Below, piece by piece: positions 1 to 12,760 of a DNA stretch of 64,000 nt. Under the pieces are notes generated by a model. That model searched no databases. It was given only the letters and a program-made list of their open reading frames with translations, and was not told the DNA's origin. Origin of the DNA: Enterobacter ludwigii (lineage in GTDB: Bacteria > Pseudomonadota > Gammaproteobacteria > Enterobacterales > Enterobacteriaceae); assembly GCF_001750725.1 (NCBI RefSeq), contig NZ_CP017279.1, positions 3,100,001-3,164,000 of the forward strand. The letters are read 5' to 3'. The position numbers were made by a program, and so were the translations under genes. Each line of letters begins with the position of its first letter. Positions within the stretch are counted from its first letter, which is position 1.

Positions 1-490
<490 letters not shown>

Positions 491-492
491 TC

Positions 493-512
493 AAAAAACC
501 CTCCGAAGAGGG
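493..512 (-). terminator. Rho-independent terminator of metF
   Basis: A 5-bp CCCTC/GAGGG stem closed by a UUCG tetraloop when read on the minus strand, followed by six T residues (the A run at 493-498). It lies just past the metF stop codon. Confidence 0.8.
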
Positions 513-522
513 CTTCTATTTG

Positions 523-1416
<894 letters not shown>

Positions 1417-1462
1417 TTACCTCATCAATCGCGTGTCATTGTGTGTTGTGTTTCGAACTTCT

Positions 1463-1486
1463 ATACGTTTAGACGTCCAGATGTAA
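1463..1486 (-). promoter_or_regulatory. MetJ operator (three tandem met boxes) upstream of metF
   Basis: Three consecutive 8-base units resemble the AGACGTCT met-box consensus: ATACGTTT (1463-1470), AGACGTCC (1471-1478) and AGATGTAA (1479-1486). The central unit matches 7 of 8 positions. MetJ dimers bind such tandem boxes cooperatively with S-adenosylmethionine as corepressor. The metJ gene is nearby at 5512-5829. Confidence 0.8.
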
Positions 1487-1594
1487 AAATGACGGAAAAG
1501 CGGAGGGACGTCAACAGAAATAATCGCCAGGAATGGTGAGGAATGCTCAGGGAAGATGAAGGGAGTTCATGATGGCAGGTGAGTGCGGTCTGAT

Positions 1595-1628
1595 GCCCTC
1601 ACCCTGTCCCTCTCCCATAGGGAGAGGG
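1595..1628. repeat. CCCTCACCC-type hairpin repeat, partial copy
   Basis: A CCCTCACCC arm is followed by a perfect 9-bp hairpin (CCCTCTCCC at 1608-1616, loop ATA, GGGAGAGGG at 1620-1628). The same module occurs at 17340-17375 and in a fuller form at 37211-37280. It lies 12 bases from the metL stop codon and could also serve as a transcript end for metL. Confidence 0.7.
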
Positions 1629-1639
1629 AACAAGAAAGA

Positions 1640-4072
1640 TTACAGCAGTTTAGCCAGACGGTTGATGTCGGACTGGATGGCCCCGGCGGTCACATCGCGC
1701 CCCGCACCCGGGCCACGGATCACCAGTGGGTTATCGCGGTACCAGCGGCTTTCAATGGCGAAAACATTATCGCACGGCAGCAGTGCCGCCAGCGGATGTT
1801 CAGGACGAACCGCCTCGACACCCACACGTGCTTTTCCGTTCGCTTCGAAACGCGCCACGTAGCGCAGCACCAGCCCCATCTCGTTTGCCGCTTCCAGACG
1901 TTGCACCATCTGCTCGTTCAGCTCTTCGCCGTTCTCGAAGAAGTGGTCGACAGAGTCGTCCTCGCAGCCAGCAGGCACCAGCGACTCAACGCGGACGGCA
2001 TCAGGTTCGATGTCATAACCGGCTTCGCGCGCCAGGATCACCAGCTTACGCATAACGTCTTTACCGGAGAGGTCAACGCGTGGGTCAGGTTCCGTTAAGC
2101 CCTGTTGCCATGCCTGATCCACCAGGTCAGTGAACGGCACGGTGCCATCAAACTGCAGGAACAGCCAGGAGAGCGTGCCGGAGAAGATGCCACTCAGCGC
2201 CAGAATGCTGTCGCCGCTTTCAATCAAATCACGCACGGTATGGTTAACCGGCAAGCCAGCGCCCACCGTGGCGTTATACAGCCAGTGACGGCCTGTCTTT
2301 TCAAACGCGTCGTGGATTTGACGGTACTTGTCCGTGCTGCTCGCCCCCGCCAGCTTATTGGCGCTAATAACATGGAAACCGTGGCTGGCGAAATCAAGAT
2401 ACTGATCGGCAAGCTGTTCACTGGCGGTCACGTCCAGCACCACCAGATCGTCATACGGGTGCGCGCGCATCCAGAGGAACAGCGACTCTTCGTCCTGTTC
2501 AACCGCTTCATCGTTAAAGAAGGCCAGCGCCCGGCTGGCATCCAGCCCTTCGTAGTTCAGCAGGCTGCGGCGGCTGTCCACCACGCCCGCGAGAATAAAT
2601 TCAAACCCCGTACGCGCTGAGAGAGTCACCTGCTCGCGAGCGAACAGCTCCAGCCAGCGTGAGCCGATGTTTCCTTTGCCAAACAGCACCAGTCCAATGC
2701 GTTTCTCCGCACGGAACAGAGAGGTATGCAGCCCCTGAATCAGACTCTCGGTAGGTCCTTTACGCAGTACGGCCACAAGGCTAATGCCCTCTTCCGACTG
2801 CCAGGTGAATTCAACCGGCTGGCCTTTCAGCTGCTGCCAGAAACGATGGCAGTGCAGCGGGTTGCGGGTAACGCCCGCCCCCACCATCGCCACCAGCGCC
2901 AGACCCTGACGCAGGCGAAGCTCGCCCGGCAGGCCCGCTTCATCAAGAATTTTCAGGGCGCTGTCCGCCACTTCAGCGGTGTAGCAGAACTGCAGCAGCT
3001 GGCGATCGTTATGCACGCCAACGGCGAGCGGACGCACCTGGGCGCGTTTGAGGATCAGGTCGATGTCTTTGTGTGCCAGTTTGAAATCCTGGCCCACCGG
3101 GACCTGGAACTCAATCAGGCAGATGTCGTCATGGCTGGTCACAATTCGCGCCCCCGTACCGGACGCCAGGACGCGTTCGATACGGGTAGAGCCTTGATCC
3201 GGGGTGTAACTACAGCGCAGCTGCAGGTCGATGTCGCTCCCGGAAACGGGCTGTAGCGTACGCGCATGCAGAACCGGTGCCGCCAGGCGTGCCAGCTCGC
3301 TGGCCTCGTCCAGACGCAGCAGCGGCAGCAGGCAGGCATCCTTCACTTTACGCGGGTCAGCACTGTAGACACCGGCCACGTCGCTCCAGATGGTGACGCG
3401 GGAAACGCCTGCCAGCGCACCAATTTGCGTCGCTGAGTAGTCAGAGCCGTTACGTCCCAGCAGCACGGTTTCACCGGCACTGCTGCGGCTGATAAAGCCG
3501 GTCACCACAATACGTTTGCCCGGATGCTGAACCAGCAACTGTTGCAGCAGCGGATATGACAAGCCTTCATCCACCTGCGGCTGAGCGGCGCGTTCGGCGC
3601 GCAGGAAGTCACGCGCGTCAAGCCAGGCTGCATCCACGCCCAGGTGTTGCAGCACGGCCGCCATCAGGCGCGCAGACCACACTTCACCGTGACCGACCAC
3701 CTCGGCATACACCGCGTCGGTAATACCGCTGTCCAGCAGGGCAGCCAGACGCTCAAGGTCATGCGTAAAGGCGCTAATCAATCCGTCCGCGACGTCCGCA
3801 GGCAGTAAGCCGGCAATCAGCTCACTCTGGTAACGACGTAAGGACTGTTGCACCTGATGCGCAGAGAGGCGATCGGTCTGACTCAGTTTGAGCCAGCTAA
3901 TCAACTGGTTGGTGGTGCTGCCAGCCGCGGAGACAACCATCATGTCCCCCGGCTGCGAATACTCTGTCATGATCCCTGCGACACGCAGGTAACACTTCAC
4001 ATCAGCAAGACTACTACCACCAAACTTGTGCAGTTGACGACCCTTCGCCCCTGCCTGCGCTATCACACTCAT
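1640..4072 (-). CDS. metL: Bifunctional aspartokinase II / homoserine dehydrogenase II
   Basis: This 810-residue fused enzyme catalyses the first and third steps of the aspartate pathway on the way to methionine. The N-terminal kinase domain begins with the KFGGSS nucleotide motif at about 16-21. A regulatory ACT-like region sits in the middle. The C-terminal NAD(P)-dependent dehydrogenase starts around residue 460 with the Rossmann glycine motif GKGNIGS. Length matches the E. coli protein. It starts 2 bases after the metB stop codon, so the two genes form one metBL operon under the MetJ operator at 5298-5329. Confidence 0.98.
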   Translation of the reverse strand: MSVIAQAGAKGRQLHKFGGSSLADVKCYLRVAGIMTEYSQPGDMMVVSAAGSTTNQLISWLKLSQTDRLSAHQVQQSLRRYQSELIAGLLPADVADGLISAFTHDLERLAALLDSGITDAVYAEVVGHGEVWSARLMAAVLQHLGVDAAWLDARDFLRAERAAQPQVDEGLSYPLLQQLLVQHPGKRIVVTGFISRSSAGETVLLGRNGSDYSATQIGALAGVSRVTIWSDVAGVYSADPRKVKDACLLPLLRLDEASELARLAAPVLHARTLQPVSGSDIDLQLRCSYTPDQGSTRIERVLASGTGARIVTSHDDICLIEFQVPVGQDFKLAHKDIDLILKRAQVRPLAVGVHNDRQLLQFCYTAEVADSALKILDEAGLPGELRLRQGLALVAMVGAGVTRNPLHCHRFWQQLKGQPVEFTWQSEEGISLVAVLRKGPTESLIQGLHTSLFRAEKRIGLVLFGKGNIGSRWLELFAREQVTLSARTGFEFILAGVVDSRRSLLNYEGLDASRALAFFNDEAVEQDEESLFLWMRAHPYDDLVVLDVTASEQLADQYLDFASHGFHVISANKLAGASSTDKYRQIHDAFEKTGRHWLYNATVGAGLPVNHTVRDLIESGDSILALSGIFSGTLSWLFLQFDGTVPFTDLVDQAWQQGLTEPDPRVDLSGKDVMRKLVILAREAGYDIEPDAVRVESLVPAGCEDDSVDHFFENGEELNEQMVQRLEAANEMGLVLRYVARFEANGKARVGVEAVRPEHPLAALLPCDNVFAIESRWYRDNPLVIRGPGAGRDVTAGAIQSDINRLAKLL

Positions 4073-4074
4073 GA

Positions 4075-5235
4075 TTACCCCTTGGCTGCGACCCGGAAGC
4101 CATTTTCCAGATCGGCAATTAAATCTTCAGAATCTTCAATACCGGTCGAGATACGCAGCAGCGTCTCAGAAATACCGGCGGCGGCACGTGCTTCTGGTGC
4201 CATACCTGCGTGCGTCATGGTCGCGGCGTGGGAGATCAAGCTTTCAACCCCACCTAATGATTCCGCCAGCGTAAACAATGACAGCCCGCTCAGGAAGCGA
4301 CGCAGCGTTTGCTCGTCACCGTCCAGTTCAAAACTTAACATCGCGCCAAATCCCTTTTGTTGACGCGCGGCAATCTCGTGCCCCTGGTTTTCCGGCAGCG
4401 ACGGGTGATAGAGCTTTTTCACCAGCGGCTGGGTCTTCAGGAAATCAACAATCGCCTGAGCATTGCGCTGCGCCACTTCCATGCGCGGCGACAGCGTGCG
4501 GATACCGCGCAACAACAGGTAGCTGTCGAAAGCGCTCGCAGTGACGCCAATGTTATTGGCCCACCATGCCAGTTCGGTGACAACGTCGGGATCTTTTGCA
4601 ATCACCACGCCCGCTACCACATCAGAATGACCGTTCAGATATTTAGTGCATGAATGCAATACCAGATCGGCACCCAGCGCAAGCGGGTTCTGAAGGGCCG
4701 GACTGAGGAAGGTATTATCCACTACACTTATCGCTCCCGCATCCCTTGCGCGCTGACAAATTTTCGCAATATCGACGACACGCAACAATGGATTGCTTGG
4801 ACTTTCCACCAGCACCAGCTTCGGTTTCTCTGCCAGCGCCTGTTTCAGCGCCTGTTCGTCGTTTTGATCGACAAACAGCACGCGGTAGCACCCGCGTTTT
4901 GCGAGGCTGTCAAACAGACGATAGCTACCACCGTAACAGTCGTGCGGTGCCACCAGCAGGTCGCCCGGCTTCAGAAATACCGTCGTCACCAGGTGAATCG
5001 CAGACATCCCGGTGTTGGTTAACACGGCGCCTGCACCGCCTTCCAGCTCCGCCAGCGTGCGCTGGGTTACGTCACGCGTCGGGTTGCCGCGACGGGAGTA
5101 GTCATGCGCACGGGGTTCATTAAAACCGGTAAAATTGTAAGTACTGGAAAGATGAATTGGCGGGACAACACAGCCGTACTGCTCGTCATCATTTAATCCG
5201 CTACGCACTGCGATGGTGGCCTGTTTACGCGTCAT
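4075..5235 (-). CDS. metB: Cystathionine gamma-synthase
   Basis: This 386-residue PLP enzyme condenses O-succinylhomoserine with cysteine to give cystathionine in the transsulfuration route to methionine. The Schiff-base lysine is residue 198 in the SCTKYLNGH context, and the phosphate-binding YSRRGNPT segment lies at 46-53. Length equals the E. coli enzyme. It is the first gene of the metBL operon, directly coupled to metL and divergent from metJ. The shared intergenic region carries four tandem met boxes. Confidence 0.98.
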   Translation of the reverse strand: MTRKQATIAVRSGLNDDEQYGCVVPPIHLSSTYNFTGFNEPRAHDYSRRGNPTRDVTQRTLAELEGGAGAVLTNTGMSAIHLVTTVFLKPGDLLVAPHDCYGGSYRLFDSLAKRGCYRVLFVDQNDEQALKQALAEKPKLVLVESPSNPLLRVVDIAKICQRARDAGAISVVDNTFLSPALQNPLALGADLVLHSCTKYLNGHSDVVAGVVIAKDPDVVTELAWWANNIGVTASAFDSYLLLRGIRTLSPRMEVAQRNAQAIVDFLKTQPLVKKLYHPSLPENQGHEIAARQQKGFGAMLSFELDGDEQTLRRFLSGLSLFTLAESLGGVESLISHAATMTHAGMAPEARAAAGISETLLRISTGIEDSEDLIADLENGFRVAAKG

Positions 5236-5297
5236 GGTGAAGGCTTCCTGGCTAAAAGAGGTGAAAAGTCAGGCACCAGAGTAAACACTGAAAGTAT

Positions 5298-5329
5298 GGA
5301 CGTCAATACATCTGGACATCTAAACTTCT
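5298..5329. promoter_or_regulatory. MetJ operator (four tandem met boxes) between metB and metJ
   Basis: Four contiguous 8-mers match the met-box pattern: GGACGTCA (5298-5305), ATACATCT (5306-5313), GGACATCT (5314-5321) and AAACTTCT (5322-5329). This fits repression of metBL and autoregulation of metJ by MetJ with S-adenosylmethionine, as in E. coli. Confidence 0.85.
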
Positions 5330-5511
5330 TTGCGTATAGATTGAGCAATGCGCAAATAGCCGTTAAAATTATATGCTTTAGTGCACGCTGCAGCGGCAAT
5401 ATCCGTGCCACGGTATCGTCTCTACGGTAAACTACGCTGGATTACGGTCAAAACTGGCGATGACGGGTTTTGCACCTTTAGATTAATGACTGAGAGGATT
5501 AAAGGTATCTC

Positions 5512-5829
5512 ATGGCTGAATGGAGCGGCGAATATATCAGCCCATACGCTGAGCACGGTAAGAAGAGTGAGCAAGTAAAGAAAATTACGGTTTCCATTCC
5601 TCTGAAGGTGTTGAAGATCCTCACCGATGAACGTACGCGTCGTCAGGTGAACAACCTGCGCCACGCGACCAACAGCGAACTGCTGTGCGAAGCGTTTCTG
5701 CATGCGTTTACCGGTCAACCGTTGCCAAACGATGAAGATCTGCGCAAAGAGCGTAGTGATGAAATTCCGGAAGAGGCGAAGGTGATCATGCGTGAACTGG
5801 GTATCGACCCGGATACGTGGGAATACTGA
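5512..5829 (+). CDS. metJ: Methionine repressor MetJ
   Basis: This 105-residue ribbon-helix-helix repressor uses S-adenosylmethionine as corepressor to shut off the methionine biosynthetic genes. The DNA-contacting beta strand (KKITVSIP, about residues 22-29) and the following helices are nearly identical to the E. coli protein as I recall it, and the length is the same. The ATG lies 10 bases after a GAGAGGATTAAAGG ribosome site region. It is divergent from metB, with the MetJ operator between them. A strong bidirectional hairpin separates it from rpmE. The yiiX gene that lies between metJ and rpmE in E. coli is absent. Confidence 0.98.
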   Translation: MAEWSGEYISPYAEHGKKSEQVKKITVSIPLKVLKILTDERTRRQVNNLRHATNSELLCEAFLHAFTGQPLPNDEDLRKERSDEIPEEAKVIMRELGIDPDTWEY

Positions 5830-5840
5830 GAAGCGGATAC

Positions 5841-5869
5841 AAAAAAGGCACCTTGCGGTGCCTTTTTTT
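5841..5869. terminator. Bidirectional terminator between metJ and rpmE
   Basis: An AGGCACC/GGTGCCT stem with a TTGC loop (about 5846-5863) is flanked by A and T runs on both sides. It can therefore terminate metJ rightward and rpmE leftward. Confidence 0.9.
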
Positions 5870-5877
5870 CGGGAAAC

Positions 5878-6090
5878 TTACTTAGCGCCCGGGATGCTGA
5901 AACGCTTGTTGAAGCGGTCAACACGGCCACCGGTTGCAACATCACGCTGCTTACCAGTGTAGAACGGGTGGCATTTGCCGCACACGTCCAGGTTCAGATC
6001 GTGACCCACGGTAGAGCGGATCTGGATAGAGTTACCGCAAGAACAGTTTGCAGTAATCATTTCGTATTTCGGGTGAATATCTTTTTTCAT
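5878..6090 (-). CDS. rpmE: 50S ribosomal protein L31 (zinc-binding form)
   Basis: This 70-residue protein of the large ribosomal subunit contributes to the bridge with the small subunit. It is the zinc-type paralogue: Cys16, Cys18, Cys37 and Cys40 form the metal site. Length matches E. coli L31. It is a single-gene unit, divergent from priA, with a shared bidirectional terminator downstream facing metJ. Confidence 0.98.
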   Translation of the reverse strand: MKKDIHPKYEMITANCSCGNSIQIRSTVGHDLNLDVCGKCHPFYTGKQRDVATGGRVDRFNKRFSIPGAK

Positions 6091-6161
6091 GGGAGAACCT
6101 CAGTTAAGGCCGCGTCGCTCTTCCAGCCCTAACGCCAGACACCACGCGATGTTGAATGTAA

Positions 6162-8486
<2,325 letters not shown>

Positions 8487-8605
8487 AGACGGATCGAAAA
8501 ATTTAACGCTCCTCACACTTTTTATGAAAATTCTGTAACCGATTCCATTAACTATCTGTAAAAATGGTGGCGTCAGAAGTTCGGTGTTCAGGCGAGGAGA
8601 AGACG

Positions 8606-9631
8606 TTGAAGTCCAGGAAAGAGGTTGCCACGGCGACCATGAAAGACGTTGCCCAGAAAGCACAAGTCTCTACGGCAACCGTGTCCCGCGCATTAATGAA
8701 CCCGGATAAAGTCTCCCAGGCGACCCGTAACCGGGTAGAGCAGGCTGCGCTGGAAGTGGGCTATTTCCCGCAGGCGATGGGACGAAACGTTAAACGCAAT
8801 GAGTCGCGCACCATCCTGGTGATTGTGCCGGACATCTGCGATCCCTTCTTCAGCGAGATTATTCGCGGTATCGAAGTGACGGCGGCAGAGCAAGGTTATC
8901 TGGTGCTGATTGGCGACTGCGCTCACCAGAACCAGCAGGAAAAAACCTTTATCGACCTCATTATCACCAAGCAGATCGACGGCATGTTGCTGCTTGGGTC
9001 TCGCCTGCCGTTTGATGCCAGCATTGAAGAGCAGCGCAATTTACCGCCGATGGTGATGGCCAACGAGTTTGCACCAGAGCTGGAGCTGCCGACGGTACAT
9101 ATTGATAACCTGACCGCCGCGTTCAACGCCGTCAACTATCTTCAGGAGCTGGGGCACAAGCGTATTGGCTGCATTGCCGGGCCGGAAGAGATGCCATTGT
9201 GCCACTACCGCCTGCAGGGCTACGTTCAGGCGCTGCGCCGTACCGGCGTCACCGTCGATCCGCACTACATTGCTCGCGGGGATTTCACCTTTGAAGCTGG
9301 TGGACAGGCGCTGGAGAAGCTGCTGGATCTGCCCGAGCCGCCGACCGCGGTATTCTGTCACAGCGATGTGATGGCACTGGGGGCATTATCGTATGCGAAG
9401 CGCCGCGGCCTGCGCATACCGAAAGATTTGTCGATCATCGGATTCGATAATATTTCGCTGTCAGAATTTTGCGATCCTCCACTCTCGACCGTGGCGCAGC
9501 CGCGCTATGATATTGGGCGTGAAGCGATGCTTCTTCTGCTGGATCAGCTGCATGGTCAAACAGTTAACAGCGGCTCGCGGTTGCTGGACTGTGAATTGAT
9601 TGTGCGCGGTTCTACCCAGGCATTGACTTAA
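8606..9631 (+). CDS. cytR: LacI-family transcriptional repressor CytR
   Basis: This 341-residue repressor controls nucleoside uptake and catabolism; it acts together with CRP and is induced by cytidine. The N-terminal helix-turn-helix (TMKDVAQKAQVSTATVSRAL region, residues 11-30) is followed by a periplasmic-binding-protein-like effector domain. I set the start at a TTG codon, because GAGGAGA lies 5 bases upstream and the product then has exactly the E. coli length. The longer frame from 8564 lacks a ribosome site. The gene sits between priA and ftsN, as in E. coli. Confidence 0.95.
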   Translation: MKSRKEVATATMKDVAQKAQVSTATVSRALMNPDKVSQATRNRVEQAALEVGYFPQAMGRNVKRNESRTILVIVPDICDPFFSEIIRGIEVTAAEQGYLVLIGDCAHQNQQEKTFIDLIITKQIDGMLLLGSRLPFDASIEEQRNLPPMVMANEFAPELELPTVHIDNLTAAFNAVNYLQELGHKRIGCIAGPEEMPLCHYRLQGYVQALRRTGVTVDPHYIARGDFTFEAGGQALEKLLDLPEPPTAVFCHSDVMALGALSYAKRRGLRIPKDLSIIGFDNISLSEFCDPPLSTVAQPRYDIGREAMLLLLDQLHGQTVNSGSRLLDCELIVRGSTQALT

Positions 9632-9724
9632 AGTAAATGTCTTTCAGACACCCTTATCTGGTCAAAGCCCCGCCGCTTAAGTAACATGGCGGGCTGACGA
9701 ACGAATAAATACAGCGAAACGATA

Positions 9725-10726
9725 GTGGCACAACGAGATTATGTACGTCGCGGCCAGCCGGCACCTTCGCGACGCAAAAAGAGTAGCTCAAGGAAAAAGC
9801 AACGTAACCTGCCTGCTGTCTCGCCAGCGATGGTCGCTATTGCTGCGGCTGTAGTCGTGGCCTTTATTGGTGGTCTGTACTTTATCACGCACCATAAAAA
9901 AGAAGAGTCCGAGGCGCTTCAGGCCAGCAAGGTTGCCGGAAACGGCCTTCCGCCGAAGCCTGAAGAGCGCTGGCGCTATATCAAAGAGCTGGAAAGCCGT
10001 CAGCCTGGCGTACGTGCGCCGACCGAACCTTCAGCGGGTGGCGAAGTGCAAAATGCCAGCCAGTTGACGGATGAACAGCGTCAGTTGCTGGCACAAATGC
10101 AGGCCGATATGCGCCAGCAGCCTACGCAGCTGAACGAAGTGCCGTGGAACGAGCAGACGCCGGAACAGCGTCAGCAAACGCTGCAGCGTCGTCAGGCGCA
10201 GCAGCAGCTCCAACAGCAACAGCAGCAACAACAGCAGTGGGCGCAAACCCAGCCAGTGCAGCAGCCTAAAACGCAGCCGCGGGTGACGGAACAGCCGTAT
10301 CAGCAGCAAACGCGAACGGCGCAGTCCCAGCCAGTGCAGCAACCGCCGAAGGCCCAGCCGCAGAAACAGGCGGCTCAGCCGTATCAGGATCTGCTGCAGA
10401 CGCCGGCGCATACCACTGCGCAGCAGCCGAAAACGCAGCAGGCCGCACCGGTAACCAAAGAGACCGATGCGCCGAAACAGACTGCTGAGAAAAAAGACGA
10501 ACGCCGCTGGATGGTGCAATGTGGTTCATTCAAAGGTGCTGAGCAGGCGGAAACGGTGCGCGCACAGCTGGCTTTTGAAGGGTTTGATTCACGCATTACC
10601 ACCAATAACGGCTGGAATCGCGTGGTGATTGGCCCGGTCAAAGGCAAAGAAAATGCCGACGGAACCATTTCCCGTTTGAAAGTGGCGGGACACACAAACT
10701 GCATTCGACTCGCTACCGGGGGTTGA
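9725..10726 (+). CDS. ftsN: Cell division protein FtsN
   Basis: This 333-residue bitopic inner-membrane protein triggers septal constriction and is a late arrival at the divisome. It has a short basic cytoplasmic tail (residues 1-32), one membrane segment (about 33-55), a long Gln/Pro-rich periplasmic linker with a pure glutamine run near 159-172, and a C-terminal SPOR domain (about 260-333) that binds denuded septal peptidoglycan. The start is GTG, as in E. coli. The stop codon overlaps the -35 element of the downstream hslV heat-shock promoter. Confidence 0.96.
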   Translation: MAQRDYVRRGQPAPSRRKKSSSRKKQRNLPAVSPAMVAIAAAVVVAFIGGLYFITHHKKEESEALQASKVAGNGLPPKPEERWRYIKELESRQPGVRAPTEPSAGGEVQNASQLTDEQRQLLAQMQADMRQQPTQLNEVPWNEQTPEQRQQTLQRRQAQQQLQQQQQQQQQWAQTQPVQQPKTQPRVTEQPYQQQTRTAQSQPVQQPPKAQPQKQAAQPYQDLLQTPAHTTAQQPKTQQAAPVTKETDAPKQTAEKKDERRWMVQCGSFKGAEQAETVRAQLAFEGFDSRITTNNGWNRVVIGPVKGKENADGTISRLKVAGHTNCIRLATGG

Positions 10727-10749
10727 AACCCCCAAATTCCCCCCCATCT
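10722..10749 (+). promoter_or_regulatory. Sigma-32 (heat-shock) promoter of hslVU
   Basis: A -35 element GTTGAAA (10722-10728) and a -10 element CCCCATCT (10742-10749), separated by 13 bases, closely match the sigma-32 consensus CTTGAAA-N11-16-CCCCATNT. The -35 overlaps the ftsN stop codon. HslVU is a heat-shock operon in E. coli. Confidence 0.85.
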
Positions 10750-10761
10750 ATCATTCTATTC

Positions 10762-10785
10762 AGCCCTGAGCACAGGCTCAGGGCT
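10762..10785 (+). other. Stem-loop in the hslV 5' untranslated region
   Basis: A perfect 10-bp inverted repeat AGCCCTGAGC/GCTCAGGGCT with the loop ACAG lies just after the expected transcription start of the sigma-32 promoter and 35 bases before the hslV start. A 5' stem-loop that stabilises hslVU mRNA is described for E. coli, so this is probably its equivalent. It might also partly terminate ftsN transcripts, although no good T run follows. Confidence 0.7.
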
Positions 10786-10820
10786 TCTGTTTCCCGATTC
10801 TGTAACCAGGGGGTCTGCTC

Positions 10821-11351
10821 GTGACAACAATAGTAAGTGTACGCCGTAACGGCCACGTGGTAATCGCCGGTGATGGCCAGGCCACGCTGGGTAATACCGT
10901 AATGAAAGGCAACGTGAAGAAAGTTCGTCGTTTATACAACGACAAAGTGATCGCCGGTTTTGCAGGCGGCACAGCTGACGCCTTCACGCTGTTCGAACTG
11001 TTTGAACGCAAACTGGAAATGCACCAGGGTCACCTGGTGAAAGCCGCCGTTGAGCTGGCGAAAGACTGGCGTACCGATCGCATGCTGCGCAAACTTGAAG
11101 CGCTACTGGCGGTGGCCGATGAAACCGCTTCGCTTATCATCACCGGTAACGGTGACGTCATTCAGCCTGAAAACGACCTGATTGCTATTGGCTCTGGTGG
11201 CCCGTACGCCCAGGCTGCAGCCCGTGCGCTGTTGGAAAATACCGACATGAACGCGCGCGATATCGCGGTGAAGGCGTTGGATATTGCAGGTGATATCTGC
11301 ATCTATACCAACCACAACCACACCATCGAAGAATTACCGTCTAAAGCGTAA
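10821..11351 (+). CDS. hslV: ATP-dependent protease, peptidase subunit HslV (ClpQ)
   Basis: This 176-residue proteolytic subunit of the HslVU complex is a bacterial relative of proteasome beta subunits. After removal of the initiator residue the mature protein begins TTIVSV, with Thr as the N-terminal nucleophile. The start codon is GTG, preceded by CAGGGGG about 11 bases upstream. It is followed 9 bases later by hslU. The pair is expressed from the sigma-32 promoter at 10722-10749. Confidence 0.98.
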   Translation: MTTIVSVRRNGHVVIAGDGQATLGNTVMKGNVKKVRRLYNDKVIAGFAGGTADAFTLFELFERKLEMHQGHLVKAAVELAKDWRTDRMLRKLEALLAVADETASLIITGNGDVIQPENDLIAIGSGGPYAQAAARALLENTDMNARDIAVKALDIAGDICIYTNHNHTIEELPSKA

Positions 11352-11360
11352 GGATCTCCC

Positions 11361-12692
11361 ATGTCTGAAATGACCCCACGCGAAATTGTCAGCGAACTGG
11401 ACAAGCATATTATCGGCCAGGACAACGCCAAGCGTTCCGTGGCTATTGCCCTGCGTAACCGCTGGCGCCGCATGCAGCTCGAAGAAGAGCTGCGCCATGA
11501 AGTGACGCCAAAAAACATTCTGATGATCGGCCCGACCGGTGTCGGTAAAACCGAAATCGCCCGTCGTCTGGCGAAACTGGCTAACGCCCCGTTCATCAAA
11601 GTCGAAGCCACCAAGTTCACCGAAGTGGGTTATGTGGGAAAAGAAGTGGACTCCATCATTCGCGATCTGACCGACTCGGCGATCAAAATGGTGCGCGTCC
11701 AGGCGATTGAGAAAAACCGCTACCGCGCCGAAGAGATGGCGGAAGAGCGCATTCTTGACGTCCTGATCCCACCGGCGAAGAACAACTGGGGCCAGGCTGA
11801 ACAGCAGGCTGAGCCGTCAGCGGCGCGTCAGGCGTTCCGCAAAAAACTGCGTGAAGGCGAGCTGGACGACAAAGAGATTGAGATCGATCTTGCTGCTGCC
11901 CCTATGGGTGTGGAAATCATGGCACCGCCTGGCATGGAAGAGATGACCAGCCAGCTGCAGTCTATGTTCCAGAACCTGGGCGGCCAGAAGCAGAAAGCGC
12001 GTAAGCTGAAAATCAAAGACGCCATGAAGCTGCTGATCGAAGAAGAAGCGGCGAAACTGGTGAACCCGGAAGAGCTGAAGCAGGATGCTATCGACGCGGT
12101 TGAGCAGCACGGTATCGTGTTTATCGACGAAATCGACAAAATCTGTAAGCGTGGCGAATCCTCAGGCCCGGATGTCTCCCGTGAAGGCGTTCAGCGCGAC
12201 CTGCTGCCGCTGGTTGAAGGCTGCACCGTCTCCACCAAACACGGTATGGTCAAAACGGACCACATCCTGTTTATCGCCTCTGGCGCATTCCAGGTGGCGA
12301 AACCGTCTGACCTGATCCCGGAACTGCAGGGTCGTCTGCCGATTCGCGTGGAGCTGCAGGCGCTGACCACTGAAGATTTCGAACGCATCCTGACCGAGCC
12401 AAATGCCTCTGTGACCGTACAGTACAAAGCGCTGATGGCAACCGAAGGTGTGAACATCGAGTTCACTGAAGACGGTATCAAACGCATCGCCCAGGCCGCC
12501 TGGCAGGTCAACGAAACCACCGAGAACATCGGTGCCCGTCGTCTGCACACCGTGCTGGAGCGCCTGATGGAAGATATCTCTTATGATGCGAGCGACCTGA
12601 ACGGTCAAAGCATTACCATTGACGCAGAATATGTGGGTAAACACCTGGATGCGTTAGTGGCAGATGAAGATCTGAGCCGTTTTATCCTATAA
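11361..12692 (+). CDS. hslU: ATP-dependent protease ATPase subunit HslU (ClpY)
   Basis: This 443-residue AAA+ unfoldase forms hexamers that feed substrates to HslV. Walker A GPTGVGKT is at 57-64, and Walker B (VFIDEID) lies near 252-258. The inserted I domain lies between them and contains the charged region around 130-220. The C-terminal residues LSRFIL match the family's HslV-activating tail. It has the same length as the E. coli protein and is co-transcribed with hslV. A strong terminator follows at 12722-12746. Confidence 0.98.
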   Translation: MSEMTPREIVSELDKHIIGQDNAKRSVAIALRNRWRRMQLEEELRHEVTPKNILMIGPTGVGKTEIARRLAKLANAPFIKVEATKFTEVGYVGKEVDSIIRDLTDSAIKMVRVQAIEKNRYRAEEMAEERILDVLIPPAKNNWGQAEQQAEPSAARQAFRKKLREGELDDKEIEIDLAAAPMGVEIMAPPGMEEMTSQLQSMFQNLGGQKQKARKLKIKDAMKLLIEEEAAKLVNPEELKQDAIDAVEQHGIVFIDEIDKICKRGESSGPDVSREGVQRDLLPLVEGCTVSTKHGMVKTDHILFIASGAFQVAKPSDLIPELQGRLPIRVELQALTTEDFERILTEPNASVTVQYKALMATEGVNIEFTEDGIKRIAQAAWQVNETTENIGARRLHTVLERLMEDISYDASDLNGQSITIDAEYVGKHLDALVADEDLSRFIL

Positions 12693-12721
12693 TCGCGGTT
12701 ACTGCATTCTCATCACGTTTA

Positions 12722-12746
12722 ATGGGGGCTAAAGCCCCCATTTTTA
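12722..12746 (+). terminator. Terminator of hslVU
   Basis: The stem ATGGGGGC/GCCCCCAT with the loop TAAA (12722-12741) is followed by TTTTA, giving a rho-independent terminator between hslU and menA. Confidence 0.85.
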
Positions 12747-12760
12747 TTGGCTAAATTACT

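Noticed and set aside
5381-5578. Short plus-strand frame upstream of metJ
   Set aside because: It lies across the metB-metJ promoter region and into metJ in another frame, with no ribosome site or similarity.
10190-10460. Direct repeats in ftsN considered as a CRISPR-like array
   Set aside because: They are Gln/Pro codon repeats within the FtsN linker; there are no regular spacers and the reading frame is intact.
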